A DNA stretch of 64,000 nt from Scardovia inopinata JCM 12537 (GTDB lineage Bacteria; Actinomycetota; Actinomycetes; Actinomycetales; Bifidobacteriaceae). The notes under the pieces were generated by a model, which worked only from the letters and a program-made list of their open reading frames with translations, made no database searches and was not told where the DNA came from. The number at the start of each line of letters is the position of its first letter. The stretch's first letter is position 1. The stretch lies in the NCBI RefSeq assembly GCF_001042695.1, contig NZ_AP012334.1:1178001-1242000 (forward strand), given 5' to 3'. Positions 26,279-36,169 of the stretch are shown here, piece by piece. The translations under genes and the position numbers were made by a program.

Positions 26279-27913
26279 ATGGAGCATTTTCACAGTACCC
26301 GCAGCAAGAATATGAATTATACTGCCAAAGAGGCTATTCTCCAGGGGATCAGCCCAGATGGCGGCCTTTTTGTCAGCGACAGCCTGGGCAAGCATCAGGT
26401 GGATCTTCAGGCTGTTCCCGGTGCCTCTTACCAGGATCTGGCCGCAGCTATCATGGGTCAGCTTCTTGACGGATTCAGTCCTGATGAGTTAAAGACCTGC
26501 ATTGACCAGGCTTACAGCAGTAATTTCGATACCCCCCTGATCACTCCTGTCCGTCATCTTCAGGGAAATTCTTATGTTCTGGAGCTCTTCCACGGGCCTA
26601 CGTGTGCTTTCAAAGATCTTGCCTTACAGATTCTTCCTGGTCTGATGTCTGTGGCTCAGCAGACATTGCAAACAGGAGAAAAAGACAAAAACCGGGAGCA
26701 CATTCTGATTTTGACTGCTACCAGCGGAGACACAGGAAAGGCAGCCATGGCAGGTTTTGCTGACGCTCCCCATACTGGCATCGTGGTCTTTTATCCAGCA
26801 GGAAAAGTCAGCAGGATTCAGCAACTTCAGATGGTGACCCAATCCGGCAGCAATGTACAGGTATGCGCAGTTGAAGGAAATTTTGATGACGCTCAGAGCG
26901 CGGTTAAATCCATTTTTACAGATCAGCAGGTGGCTGATAGGCTGCAAAACCAGAGCAAAGCCGTCTTGTCCAGCGCTAACTCCATTAATATAGGCCGCCT
27001 GATGCCCCAAGTGGTGTATTATTATGCAGCATATGGCCATTTGCTGGAAGCGGGAACTATCAGCAGGGGGGATCTGGTTGATTTTATTGTTCCCACCGGA
27101 AATTTTGGAGATATTCTTGCAGGTTATTATGCGAAAGTATTAGGCCTGCCGGTAGGGAAGTTAGTTGTTGCCTCTGATAAAAATAAGGTACTGTATGATT
27201 TCCTGACCACCGGTGTGTACGATACTGACAGGGATTTTTATACAACAACATCTCCCAGCATGGATATTCTTATTTCTTCCAATCTGGAAAGGATGCTTTA
27301 CTATTTCAGCCACGGAAATACCAGCCTGGTTGCTTCCTTAATGAAAGATTTAGCGCTAACTGGACACTTTAGAGCTCCTGATAGCCTCATGGAGGCTATC
27401 AGAGAAGTTTTTGACTGCTTCTGGGCTGATGAGGACCAGGTTCAGGAGGCGATTGCTTCCTGCTATCAGTCAACCGGATACCTTCTTGACCCCCACACTG
27501 CCTGCGCCTACCATGCCCTGGAGCAGAGGAAAAAACAAAATGTGGATTCACCAAGGGGAAAAGGTAATTGCCAGATTACCAATCCCCAGATCATCGTGGC
27601 AACAGCCAGCCCCTTCAAATTTCCCCGTGTTGCTCTTGAAGCCCTGAGGGAGAGCGGGAAATTGGCAGACAAGGCAGATTTACTGGCTTCACTGGCACAA
27701 GATGATGCGATGGCCCTGTCTCATTTACGTTCTTTGTCCGATTTTGATTGTTTAGACCTGCTGGAAAAGGTAACGGGGCTCACCGCCCCTGACCAGCTGA
27801 AGAATCTGAAGAATAAGCAGGTCCGCTTTACTGATTCCCTCCCCCTGTCTGATATGAGGGACTATGTTATCCAGGCTGCTCAGAAATTCTGGCCTTCCGA
27901 CTCGGCTGACTGA
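26279..27913 (+). CDS. thrC: threonine synthase
   Basis: This 544-residue PLP enzyme converts O-phosphohomoserine to threonine. The PLP-lysine region FHGPTCAFKDLALQ and the phosphate-binding stretch LTATSGDTGKAAMAGF are clear. The opening FHSTRSKNMNYTAKEAILQG matches the family's start, which supports the ATG at 26279 although its ribosome binding site (GAAG) is weak. Length fits the longer, fungal/bacterial-type branch of the family. It is one of the few plus-strand genes here and stands alone; thrA/thrB are not in the window. Confidence 0.95.
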   Translation: MEHFHSTRSKNMNYTAKEAILQGISPDGGLFVSDSLGKHQVDLQAVPGASYQDLAAAIMGQLLDGFSPDELKTCIDQAYSSNFDTPLITPVRHLQGNSYVLELFHGPTCAFKDLALQILPGLMSVAQQTLQTGEKDKNREHILILTATSGDTGKAAMAGFADAPHTGIVVFYPAGKVSRIQQLQMVTQSGSNVQVCAVEGNFDDAQSAVKSIFTDQQVADRLQNQSKAVLSSANSINIGRLMPQVVYYYAAYGHLLEAGTISRGDLVDFIVPTGNFGDILAGYYAKVLGLPVGKLVVASDKNKVLYDFLTTGVYDTDRDFYTTTSPSMDILISSNLERMLYYFSHGNTSLVASLMKDLALTGHFRAPDSLMEAIREVFDCFWADEDQVQEAIASCYQSTGYLLDPHTACAYHALEQRKKQNVDSPRGKGNCQITNPQIIVATASPFKFPRVALEALRESGKLADKADLLASLAQDDAMALSHLRSLSDFDCLDLLEKVTGLTAPDQLKNLKNKQVRFTDSLPLSDMRDYVIQAAQKFWPSDSAD

Positions 27914-27923
27914 ACAGAGTCGG
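27897..27923 (+). terminator. possible terminator at the thrC end
   Basis: CCGACTC and GAGTCGG form a 7-bp stem across the thrC stop codon. No T-run follows, so termination is doubtful; recN converges from the other side. Confidence 0.3.
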
Positions 27924-28066
27924 CTAAGAAGAACAACAGATTCAAGTTCTCTAACTAGCTTTCCAGCTGACTGGCATTCCAGCTTAGCTCTTTTCACAGT
28001 CACTTTTCACAGTCAGAGGTTATCAAGTCTATTAGCAGGAATCCTCTGGGCTGCGAATTTCCAAAG

Positions 28067-29848
28067 CTACAGCCTGCTGGATTCCAGAAGCTCGCGGGCA
28101 TGATCCAGGGAAGCCTGGGTGTCTGTTCCTGACAGCATGCGGGCAATTTCTCCGACCCGATCCTCGCCTGTCACCCGAGAAACTTCCGTATAAACCAGCT
28201 CTTCTGGCTGTCTGTCGGCGCTTGACTGAGATTCTGAGTGGGGGCTGAGCTCCTTGGTTTCCTTGCGAACCACATACTGGCTGTCTGCCCAGGAGGCAAC
28301 CTGAGCTAGATGAGTAACAACAATTACTTGTGCGTTCCGAGCAAGGCGGGACAGGCGTCGTCCTAACTCCACAGCACTCTTGCCTCCCACCCCGGCATCT
28401 ACCTCATCAAAAATTAAAGTCATCCCAGGAATCTTGTCCGACTGATTCTCCTGGTAATCACGAGGGCTCTGCATGGTCTGCTGCAAGTCGAAAGCCACTA
28501 GTTCCAAAGCCAGCATAAGACGGCTAAGCTCACCTCCTGAGGCGCTCTTACCCACAGGAAGAGCAGAAGCCCCGGGAAAAGGAGTAAAGAGGAAGGAAAT
28601 CCTGTCTGCACCCCAAGGGCCTAATTCTTTCTGACTGGTTACCTCAATCTGCAGGAAGGATCCAGCCATAGCCAGAGAATCAAGCTCCTGGTTGACCCTT
28701 TCTGTCAGAGCCTTGGCTGTCCGGATTCGCTCGGCAGACAGATCTGCTGCCAGGAGTTCTGCCTGAGAAACCAGGTCCGCTCTCTGCTCCCGTAGCTGAT
28801 CCAGATGCTCAGGAGAAGCATCTAAGTCCTCAAGATCAAACTGAGCTTTTTCCTTCCAGGCCAGCACATCATCCAGACCAGGACCCCAGCGGCGGGTTAA
28901 ATCATCCAGATCGTAGATTCGAGAATTGATGTCATCCAGCTCGTGAGGGCTGACATCCTGAGGAATCTGATCTGACAGAGAAAAAATTATATCTTCAATT
29001 TCTTCGTGGGCAGATTCAAGCCGTTCAATTGCATCAGAGAAAAGCTCTCTGGCCGCAGAAGACTGTAGACGCGCACTTGCCTGTTCAATCAGGTCGCCAG
29101 CGCTCCTGCCCGATTCTGCGTCCATATCCACCGGGGAGCCATCAAGAGCCTGGAGCGCCCCGGAAACGGCTTCAGCAATTTCTGCTGCATTTTCTATACG
29201 GGAACGCTGCTCCTTCAATTCCTGGTCTTCTCCCCTTTGGGGATCAACTTTTTCAATCCTGGCTATGGCTTCGCGAAGGTAATCTGCCTGAGCCTGAACT
29301 CGGGACTGCTCTTGGACAAGATTTTCCAAGCGCTCATCTATCTGCCTGATGCTCTGGTAAGCCTGCTGATATGCCTCCAGCTGCCTGCCGTCGTGGGCAC
29401 ACCGATCCAGAAATTCTCTCTGACTTGCTGCTGATGACAGTTTCAGCTGCTGGGTCTGGCCATGAATAGTAATCAAACTGCCCCCAGCCTCAGAAAGAAC
29501 AGACCGGGGCACGCTCTTACCATTGGCAACAGATCGTGACCGTCCCTTGACCGGTATGGTGCGGGACAGGAAAAGCTCATCATCCTGACAGGGGGCTCCT
29601 GCCTCGTCCATCGCCTTCTGAAGGTGGGGATTATCTGCCAGATCAAAAATTCCCTGCACCCAAGCCTGATCTGCCCCGGGCGATACCCTGCTGGACTGAG
29701 ATTCCTGGCCGGATAGGAGTTGAACAGCACTCAAAAGCATGGATTTTCCAGCTCCGGTTTCGCCAGTAATAGCAGTCATCCCAAAGTCTGGCCGCAAAGA
29801 AGCCTGCCTGATTGGCCCTAAGTTGCGAATTTCCAGTTCTTCCAGCAT
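28067..29848 (-). CDS. recN: DNA repair protein RecN
   Basis: This 593-residue SMC-like ATPase acts in double-strand-break repair. It starts MLEELEIRNLGPIRQA and has Walker A GETGAGKSML. A long central coiled coil (about 150-370) is followed by the signature SASGGELSRLMLALE and Walker B TLIFDEVDAGVGG. Its start codon abuts the nadK stop, giving a recN-nadK-tlyA block, an arrangement shared widely in Gram-positive bacteria. Confidence 0.96.
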   Translation of the reverse strand: MLEELEIRNLGPIRQASLRPDFGMTAITGETGAGKSMLLSAVQLLSGQESQSSRVSPGADQAWVQGIFDLADNPHLQKAMDEAGAPCQDDELFLSRTIPVKGRSRSVANGKSVPRSVLSEAGGSLITIHGQTQQLKLSSAASQREFLDRCAHDGRQLEAYQQAYQSIRQIDERLENLVQEQSRVQAQADYLREAIARIEKVDPQRGEDQELKEQRSRIENAAEIAEAVSGALQALDGSPVDMDAESGRSAGDLIEQASARLQSSAARELFSDAIERLESAHEEIEDIIFSLSDQIPQDVSPHELDDINSRIYDLDDLTRRWGPGLDDVLAWKEKAQFDLEDLDASPEHLDQLREQRADLVSQAELLAADLSAERIRTAKALTERVNQELDSLAMAGSFLQIEVTSQKELGPWGADRISFLFTPFPGASALPVGKSASGGELSRLMLALELVAFDLQQTMQSPRDYQENQSDKIPGMTLIFDEVDAGVGGKSAVELGRRLSRLARNAQVIVVTHLAQVASWADSQYVVRKETKELSPHSESQSSADRQPEELVYTEVSRVTGEDRVGEIARMLSGTDTQASLDHARELLESSRL

Positions 29849-30898
29849 CTAATCCTCGTCCGCCCGCAGATCGTTATATTTCCGGTATTGCTCCATTTCG
29901 CTCAAACCCTCAGCAATCGCCTGACTGTTATTCTTGGCACTCAGATAGTGAGGGAAATGAACAAAAGACGAGGCTGCCGGCTCTGCCTGACCAACCTGAT
30001 TGCCATCCGTATGAAGACGCTGCTCAGCCTGCTCGTGCCAGCCCACAACAGGCAAATTAAATTTAGTTACCAGACGATCTGTGAAGAGGGCGTCAGACAG
30101 CCTGGCCAGAAGAAGGGAATCAGCAGATTGCCTGATAGTTATATGAGACCCGGTGGGAACAGTATGTTCCCTCCTGCCGTCGCAGGTAATTACCGCATCA
30201 TCATCGCGCGATTCCAGTACCTGAATCCCAAAATTGGATTCAGCCCCTATAATCAGCGGACGGGTGAATAAGGCATGAGCAGCAATAGGCACTAATTCCA
30301 GAGCCCGAACCCCAGGCCAGATAATAGGTCCCCCGGCAGAAAAAGCATAGGCAGTAGATCCGGTCGGAGTGGAAGCAATAACCCCATCGCAGCCGAATGA
30401 GCTGACAGCCACATCATCAACACTGATTCCCACCTGGACCATGGGGCTACCAGGACCGTGATAAACGACTGTATCGTTCAAAGCCCAATCCTGGATTGGC
30501 TGCCTGTCCCCGGGGAGAAAGAGTTCAACATCAGCAATCATACGTTTTTCAATGGTATATTCCTTATGAGCGATTTTCTCTATGGCATTGCCAATTTCAA
30601 AGCTCTCGAATTCAGCCAAAAAGCCCACATGCCCCAGATTAATGCCAATAATGGGGACCTGGGTTCCCTTTACCAGTTCAGCAGCCCGCAGAATAGTCCC
30701 ATCTCCGCCCAGGACAACTACAATCTCAGCAGATTTATTGATTGGATGCGCATCCCTGCCAAACTGGCGACTATCATCATGCTCAATAGTAGAAACTGTA
30801 AATCCATAAGATTCAAGAAGCCCTGAAACCTGGTTGACTATAGGCGAAGAGGCAGCAAAACGCTTGTGGGTTACAATATAAGCTATTCGTGCAGTCAT
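29849..30898 (-). CDS. nadK: NAD kinase
   Basis: This 349-residue enzyme phosphorylates NAD to NADP. The diagnostic VVLGGDGTILRAAEL loop and the conserved STPTGSTAYAFSAGGPI motif are intact. The C-terminal 55 residues, after the catalytic fold, are a polar extension. It lies immediately upstream of recN without a gap. Confidence 0.95.
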   Translation of the reverse strand: MTARIAYIVTHKRFAASSPIVNQVSGLLESYGFTVSTIEHDDSRQFGRDAHPINKSAEIVVVLGGDGTILRAAELVKGTQVPIIGINLGHVGFLAEFESFEIGNAIEKIAHKEYTIEKRMIADVELFLPGDRQPIQDWALNDTVVYHGPGSPMVQVGISVDDVAVSSFGCDGVIASTPTGSTAYAFSAGGPIIWPGVRALELVPIAAHALFTRPLIIGAESNFGIQVLESRDDDAVITCDGRREHTVPTGSHITIRQSADSLLLARLSDALFTDRLVTKFNLPVVGWHEQAEQRLHTDGNQVGQAEPAASSFVHFPHYLSAKNNSQAIAEGLSEMEQYRKYNDLRADED

Positions 30899-30963
30899 CG
30901 TCGAGTCCTCCCGCAGACCGTCTGAGTCATACTTTCCAAATTCACAATCTATTCTAAAGCTCC

Positions 30964-31794
30964 TCAGGTATTAAATTTTCTCTGATTATCCGGCATGTTA
31001 TCCACAGTTATCCACATAAGATATTCCTGATTACCATGAGAGCCCTCCACAGGAGAAGGGGCTAGGCCACGAATCTCAAATCCTTCATCCTGCGCGGAAG
31101 ACAGAATTTTGGTCACAGCCGCCTTCCTCAAAGAATCTGACCGGACAATCCCTCCTTTTCCTAACTTCCCCTTCCCCACTTCAAATTGGGGTTTAATCAG
31201 AAGAATAGCAGTAAAAATCTGCCTGTTTTTATCGGGACCGGGCTGACTGTGCTCGAGAAAAGCCCGTGCTATCTGCGCTAAAGGCGGAATAATAAAAGAG
31301 AGGGAGATGAAAGATACATCAGAAACTGCATATGAGGGCAGAAAAGGTAAATCTTCCGGCTTTACCTCCCGAAAATTCACCCCATTCATAGGAATAACCC
31401 TGGGATCGGCTGCAAGCAGGGGATCCAATTGGTCATGTCCTACATCCAAAGCTATTACTTTCTTCCCTCCCTTTTCCAGCAGCACTTGGGTAAAGCCGCC
31501 GGTTGAAGCACCAATATCCAGGCAGAGCTGACCGCTGGGATCGGCAAGTCCTTGCGTGGCAAAAGCTTCATACGCCCCCATAAGCTTTGCTGCCGCCCGG
31601 GAAACATAAGTCAGGGAAGAATGCCCTTCCCGGACTGCTTGATGCAGGCTGATCTGATCCTTGTCTTCCACGGTCTGGGATGGCTTAGTACAAACATGAC
31701 CATTGAGCAGGACCAGCCCGGCTTCAAGCAGCCGCTGGGCACGAGTCCTGGAAGGACATAATCCACGACTAACCAGGGCTTTGTCTATACGCAT
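30964..31794 (-). CDS. tlyA: TlyA-family rRNA 2'-O-methyltransferase
   Basis: This 276-residue protein has an N-terminal S4 RNA-binding domain (MRIDKALVSRGLCPSRTRAQ) and a FtsJ-like methyltransferase domain. The SAM-binding motif is LDIGASTGGFTQVLL. TlyA enzymes methylate 16S and 23S rRNA (known in mycobacteria) and are linked to capreomycin sensitivity. TGGAGCGG before the ATG at 31794 supports this start over one at 31842. It is upstream of nadK-recN. Confidence 0.92.
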   Translation of the reverse strand: MRIDKALVSRGLCPSRTRAQRLLEAGLVLLNGHVCTKPSQTVEDKDQISLHQAVREGHSSLTYVSRAAAKLMGAYEAFATQGLADPSGQLCLDIGASTGGFTQVLLEKGGKKVIALDVGHDQLDPLLAADPRVIPMNGVNFREVKPEDLPFLPSYAVSDVSFISLSFIIPPLAQIARAFLEHSQPGPDKNRQIFTAILLIKPQFEVGKGKLGKGGIVRSDSLRKAAVTKILSSAQDEGFEIRGLAPSPVEGSHGNQEYLMWITVDNMPDNQRKFNT

Positions 31795-31816
31795 TTTCCG
31801 CTCCAGGCAACAATAT

Positions 31817-32083
31817 CTATTTTTGCTGACCCCTGCTGCCATTTTTGTTATTGAGCTGATTAGACAAGGAGTCCAGGATCTCTTGATAAGAAGAAATCAC
31901 ATGATCGAAATCGGCATCAGCCAGATCTTTCAGCTGAGGAAATTGATCAAAAAGCGAGTTGGCAGCAGTCTGATTCGACTGATTCGACTGATTAGGAAAC
32001 TGATTAGGATCAGGAGAATTTCCCTCTTGCGAAGAGGAAGCCGAATCAGGAAGTGGGAGTGAATCAGAAAAATCAGCAGACAT
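31817..32083 (-). CDS. small hypothetical protein between HAD phosphatase and tlyA
   Basis: An 88-residue protein has a Ser/Pro/Gln/Asn-rich, disordered first half and a helical second half around LFDQFPQLKDLADADFDHV. Its ATG overlaps the HAD gene's stop (ATGA) with GGAGAA upstream, good evidence that it is translated. I recognise no family. It may be a conserved small protein of this clade, given its fixed slot before tlyA. Confidence 0.72.
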   Translation of the reverse strand: MSADFSDSLPLPDSASSSQEGNSPDPNQFPNQSNQSNQTAANSLFDQFPQLKDLADADFDHVISSYQEILDSLSNQLNNKNGSRGQQK

Positions 32084-33261
32084 CAGGATTTCTTCTCCTG
32101 GTCAGATACACTGGTCTCAGTCGCGCCGCAGTCAGACAGATCAGAGGAAAAAACCGGAAGGTTCAGATCCTGAGCCTGAATTCCATCTCGGTCAACTGCA
32201 TCCCAGGCAGCACTGGCTGCAGCCCTGAGAGCATCCAGACTACCACAGGCGGATTGCACCTCCCGCCCCTTTATTTCCAAGTGAACGCGGGTACTGGATA
32301 CTGATCTCCGATAAGCAGAGGCAGCACCACAAGTAAACCGGCGGAGAGTATCACCAGTCCCTTGCTCATCATGGCTAGAAGACTCAAAAGGCTCAGAACT
32401 AACCTCAACCCGGGGCTGGGCTTTATTCAATCCTTCCAGGTTTGCACAGATATAAGCAGGTCTCAGCTGGGGAACAGCCCGCATAATATCATCTGGCCCA
32501 GCAACCCCGGTCATTACCACCGCACTGGCATATCCTCCCCTATTTGCAGCCTCAATATCAGTATCCAGACGATCCCCTACAGGCAGGCAGGCTTCCACAG
32601 GAAGGCGGTTTCCGTTGTGGCCAAACATATCGCGGGCGATATCATACATATACGCCTCAGGCTTCCCTGCCGATGCTTCCGGTTCAACCCCGGTAGCTGC
32701 AACAACAGGCAGGATCATAGCCCCATTCCCGGGAGTAATCCCTCCCTCACGAGGCAGGGTCATATCTCTGTTAGTAGCAAAATAGCGGGCTCCGTGAGCA
32801 ATCGCATACGTTGCCTGAGCCAGCTGCCGCCAGGAAACATCGGGATACCAAGACTGAATGACTGCCTGAGGACGGTCGGACGCCAAATCGCAAACCTGAA
32901 GACCTCTTTTCTTCAGTTCATCCCTCAGATGGTCTCCCCCGATGACCAGAACAGTGTCACCTGGCTTCAATTCTTTGCTGAGCATGCCTGCGGCAACAAT
33001 GCCGGACGTGATAATATCATCCGGGCTCAATTCTACCCCAAAGCTGCGGATCTGATCAGCAACAAGAGAGGGGAATCTGGAGGGATTATTAGTGGTATAG
33101 GCAATGCGCATGCCTCTTTCTTTGGCATGAGCAATACCTGTCGCAGCCATTTCTACAGGATCGGCACCCCTATAAACAACCCCGTCCAGGTCCAAGAGTG
33201 CTAACTGATAGATAGAGCTCAGAGGCTTATCAGTCCCGGCAATAATAGATGGATATGTCAT
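32083..33261 (-). CDS. HAD-IIA family phosphatase (NagD-like)
   Basis: The 392-residue protein has HAD motif I LLDLDGVVYRG, motif II TTNNPSRFPS, the Lys-bearing GKPEAYMYDI and motif IV VGDRLDTDIEAANRGG. It is a small-phosphomolecule phosphatase. About 90 C-terminal residues beyond the HAD fold are unusual for NagD-type proteins (about 260 residues); they include a CGAASAYRR segment and may form a separate domain. The ATG at 33261 is 2 bases past the TPR gene's stop, so it is coupled. Confidence 0.88.
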   Translation of the reverse strand: MTYPSIIAGTDKPLSSIYQLALLDLDGVVYRGADPVEMAATGIAHAKERGMRIAYTTNNPSRFPSLVADQIRSFGVELSPDDIITSGIVAAGMLSKELKPGDTVLVIGGDHLRDELKKRGLQVCDLASDRPQAVIQSWYPDVSWRQLAQATYAIAHGARYFATNRDMTLPREGGITPGNGAMILPVVAATGVEPEASAGKPEAYMYDIARDMFGHNGNRLPVEACLPVGDRLDTDIEAANRGGYASAVVMTGVAGPDDIMRAVPQLRPAYICANLEGLNKAQPRVEVSSEPFESSSHDEQGTGDTLRRFTCGAASAYRRSVSSTRVHLEIKGREVQSACGSLDALRAAASAAWDAVDRDGIQAQDLNLPVFSSDLSDCGATETSVSDQEKKS

Positions 33262-33263
33262 AA

Positions 33264-34724
33264 TCAAGCATCCACTTCCTGGGAATTCTCGTGAGGCTCT
33301 TCCTGGCCGTCGGGCTCGGAAGAGTCTCCATTTTCTGGAGAGTTTTCATTCTCGAGCTGAGCAGGAGCAGGCTCAGTCAAAGCAGGCTCAGACTGAGGAT
33401 CCGAATCTGGCTCTTCGCGCGATCCTGAGCCAGACTCTTCTTCTGCCTGTGGCTTCTCCTCATCAGGATGCCGATAAAAATCTGCAGGATCAATTCCCAT
33501 CCCCTTGAGCATGTCATCATCGATATTTTCCATATCGTTGTCCACAACATCCTCTTCAGGCTCTTCCTCTCTGTCTGCATACTCTGCTTCCAGCTTATCG
33601 AGCAAAGAATCCAGGGCCCGGGCAGCCTCTTCATGGCCGGCCTGCTCATTGAAATACTGCTCTGCTTGAACAGCCCTCATCCTGTAGGCACCGCCAACAC
33701 CTCGGGCATGAGCCAAAGTATGAACTACATCAATAGCCTTGTCATACTTTTCCAAATCTGCCAAAGCACCAGCGTACACAAGAAACATTTCTGCCTTGGA
33801 CTCGCCTCTGAGCTCTTGAGCTTCCCGAGAAGTAGCAAGTTCAATAGCCTTTTTGGGATTCCCCGTCCCTCGTTCGCAGTCAGCCATGAAGGGAAGATAA
33901 TCTCCATACCCGTTCATCCTGTATGCAGTACGGAATTCTTTCAAAGCCAGCTTATATTTTCCGGCCCGGTAAGCAATTAAAGCCAGAGTTTCCCTAGCCA
34001 TATCAATCCGGGAAGCCTGACGGGCAATCCACTTGGCATGCTCCAGAGCAGCTTCTGGATCACTGTCTTCCAGGGCATATGCGGCAAGCATATGAAGACC
34101 GATATTTTCCGCATGCTCCTTGCTCAGTCCCCGCAGGCGCTCCTTCTCCTCCCTGGAAAGCATGGACCATTCCAGACCCTTGGGCATCTTGGGTTCTCCG
34201 GGTCGACGATCGGTATAAGGGTTTTGAGAAGGGTAAGAGACAGTTCCATCAGAATTGCGACGGCCATGATCATAATTGGCGGAAGACTGGCGTCCCTGAT
34301 GATTGCCCCTGTAGCGCTTATCGGTAAAGGAGGAAGATCCTGTTTCCTTCCTGTCTACCTGAGAGGTTTTGCCTTGGAAACCACCATGATGACGGTAATC
34401 AGCTCCCTGACCTGACCGATTCCCCTGATAAGTATCGGATCGCTTATCGTCAGCCTTCTTATCCTGACGATAAGAATGGTTACCATAATGATGGCCGTAG
34501 GATTTGAATGATTGAGAAGATTTGGAAGATTGAGAAGATTTGGAATATGTCTTCCGGCCAGTCTTGCCGCTCGAACCGCTTCCGGATTTAGATCCTGACC
34601 TGTGCCCAGATCGGAAGCCTGAGCGGGATCCAGATGTGGAGCCATGACGGGACTTGGATCCGGAATGAGATCCTGAACGAAAAGATGACTGTGATCTGCC
34701 TGAACGAGAATTGTCGTCTGCCAC
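33264..34724 (-). CDS. TPR protein with a Ser/Arg/Gly-rich N-terminus
   Basis: This 486-residue protein has a highly repetitive, basic N-terminal 150 residues built of SRSG/HSGSK-like units. Residues about 190-370 hold helical tetratricopeptide-like repeats (for example AGKYKLALKEFRTAYRMNG and FLVYAGALADLEKYDKAID). The tail is strongly acidic. The start is a GTG overlapping the tyrS TAG stop (TAGTG). The basic head suggests nucleic-acid or ribosome binding, and its coupling to tyrS hints at a translation-related role; both are inferences. Confidence 0.78.
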   Translation of the reverse strand: MADDNSRSGRSQSSFRSGSHSGSKSRHGSTSGSRSGFRSGHRSGSKSGSGSSGKTGRKTYSKSSQSSKSSQSFKSYGHHYGNHSYRQDKKADDKRSDTYQGNRSGQGADYRHHGGFQGKTSQVDRKETGSSSFTDKRYRGNHQGRQSSANYDHGRRNSDGTVSYPSQNPYTDRRPGEPKMPKGLEWSMLSREEKERLRGLSKEHAENIGLHMLAAYALEDSDPEAALEHAKWIARQASRIDMARETLALIAYRAGKYKLALKEFRTAYRMNGYGDYLPFMADCERGTGNPKKAIELATSREAQELRGESKAEMFLVYAGALADLEKYDKAIDVVHTLAHARGVGGAYRMRAVQAEQYFNEQAGHEEAARALDSLLDKLEAEYADREEEPEEDVVDNDMENIDDDMLKGMGIDPADFYRHPDEEKPQAEEESGSGSREEPDSDPQSEPALTEPAPAQLENENSPENGDSSEPDGQEEPHENSQEVDA

Positions 34725-36052
34725 TAGTGCTGAGCCTCCACTGCTCCAAGAGCTTTCTTTCCACGGCGAAGAAGAGCAAAGCGATTGTGCAGAAAGTCAG
34801 ACTGCTCCAGTTCCTGCTCCACATCTTCAACGCGCTTATTATTAATATAAATTCCACCGGATGCGATGGTCTTACGGGCTTCAGACTGTGACTTTACCAA
34901 GCCTGCTGCCACTGCTGCCTGAGTTATCCTCATACCCACCCGGGCCTGGGCGAACTCCTTCTGCCCTGTCTGGCCGCTGACTTTCAATCCATCCAAGGCA
35001 GCTTCCAGAACAGACTGATCGATATCTTCCAGAGAAACCTGGCCGCGTCCAAAAAGGGCAGCAGCTGCGTCGATAGCTTCCTGGGCCGCATCCTGGCCGT
35101 GGACAAAGGAGGTTACTTCCCAGGCTAAGGTACGCTGGGCTTCCCTGGCACCAGGATGTGATTCAACCTCAATCTCTAGGCGTTCAATCTCCTCTTTGGG
35201 GAGGAAAGTAAAGTACTTAAGCAGTTTGATAACCTGATCATCGGGCTGGTTAAACCAGAACTGGTAGAATCGGTAAGGGCTCAGCATGGAAGCATCCAGC
35301 CAGATTGCCCCTCCCTCCGATTTTCCAAATTTCTTACCCTGGGAATCAGTGATAATCGGTGAAGTCATGACATTGACCTGGACCCCCCTCACCTTGCGGA
35401 TAAGGTCAAGACCAGAAACCAGATTGCCCCACTGATCAGCGCCGCCAATCTGCAAAGTTACTCCGCATTCATCGTATAAATGCAGATAATCATTGCCCTG
35501 AAGCACCTGATAGCTGAATTCTGCGAAAGAAATCCCCTCCTGAGAGTTGAGTCTTCTGGCCACAATATCTTTGGACAGCATGGTTCCCAGACGGAAGTTC
35601 TTACCCACATCCCGCAGAAAATCAATAACTGACATAGAGGCTGTCCAGTCATAGTTACTGACAAATCTCACTGGGTTGCTGCCATCGGTAACCAGGAAAC
35701 GGCTGATTTGAGCTTGAAGACGCCTAGCCCATGCTTCAACAACGCTCTTGGAGTTCAGAGTCCGTTCTCCCGACTGGCGGGGATCTCCGATCAGACCCGT
35801 TGCCCCTCCGACCAGGGCAATAGGATGATGCCCGGCCTCCTGTAGATGCCTCATGACCACCAACTGCACCAAATTTCCAATATGAAGAGAAGCTGCAGTA
35901 GGATCGAAACCTGCATAAAAGGTCAGAGGATTGCCATTAAGAGCTGCGGCCAGCTGCTGTCGGTCTGTAGACTGATTAACCAGCCCCCTCCACTCTAACT
36001 CTTCCAGGAGGGTGGCAAAACCCGCCTCTTTGTAATTTCGAACCTGTGTCAT
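34724..36052 (-). CDS. tyrS: tyrosyl-tRNA synthetase
   Basis: This 442-residue class I synthetase has the HIGH-type motif ASLHIGNL in [16 protein letters not shown] and the KMSKS-type loop KFGKS. A C-terminal S4 domain ([20 protein letters not shown]) is present, as in the usual bacterial TyrS. Residues for tyrosine binding (YAGFDPT, GADQWGN) are intact. The gene is divergent from the hydroxyacyl-CoA dehydrogenase and coupled to the TPR gene. Confidence 0.97.
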   Translation of the reverse strand: MTQVRNYKEAGFATLLEELEWRGLVNQSTDRQQLAAALNGNPLTFYAGFDPTAASLHIGNLVQLVVMRHLQEAGHHPIALVGGATGLIGDPRQSGERTLNSKSVVEAWARRLQAQISRFLVTDGSNPVRFVSNYDWTASMSVIDFLRDVGKNFRLGTMLSKDIVARRLNSQEGISFAEFSYQVLQGNDYLHLYDECGVTLQIGGADQWGNLVSGLDLIRKVRGVQVNVMTSPIITDSQGKKFGKSEGGAIWLDASMLSPYRFYQFWFNQPDDQVIKLLKYFTFLPKEEIERLEIEVESHPGAREAQRTLAWEVTSFVHGQDAAQEAIDAAAALFGRGQVSLEDIDQSVLEAALDGLKVSGQTGQKEFAQARVGMRITQAAVAAGLVKSQSEARKTIASGGIYINNKRVEDVEQELEQSDFLHNRFALLRRGKKALGAVEAQH

Positions 36053-36169
36053 GCAAACTCCCTAGGGCTTAAAGTACCTACCAATTTTGCCAAATATACA
36101 CGACAGTACCTATCGGAGGAAAAGCGGTAGAATGGGAAGGACATAATCAATTTTTTTCAAAGGAGAAAA

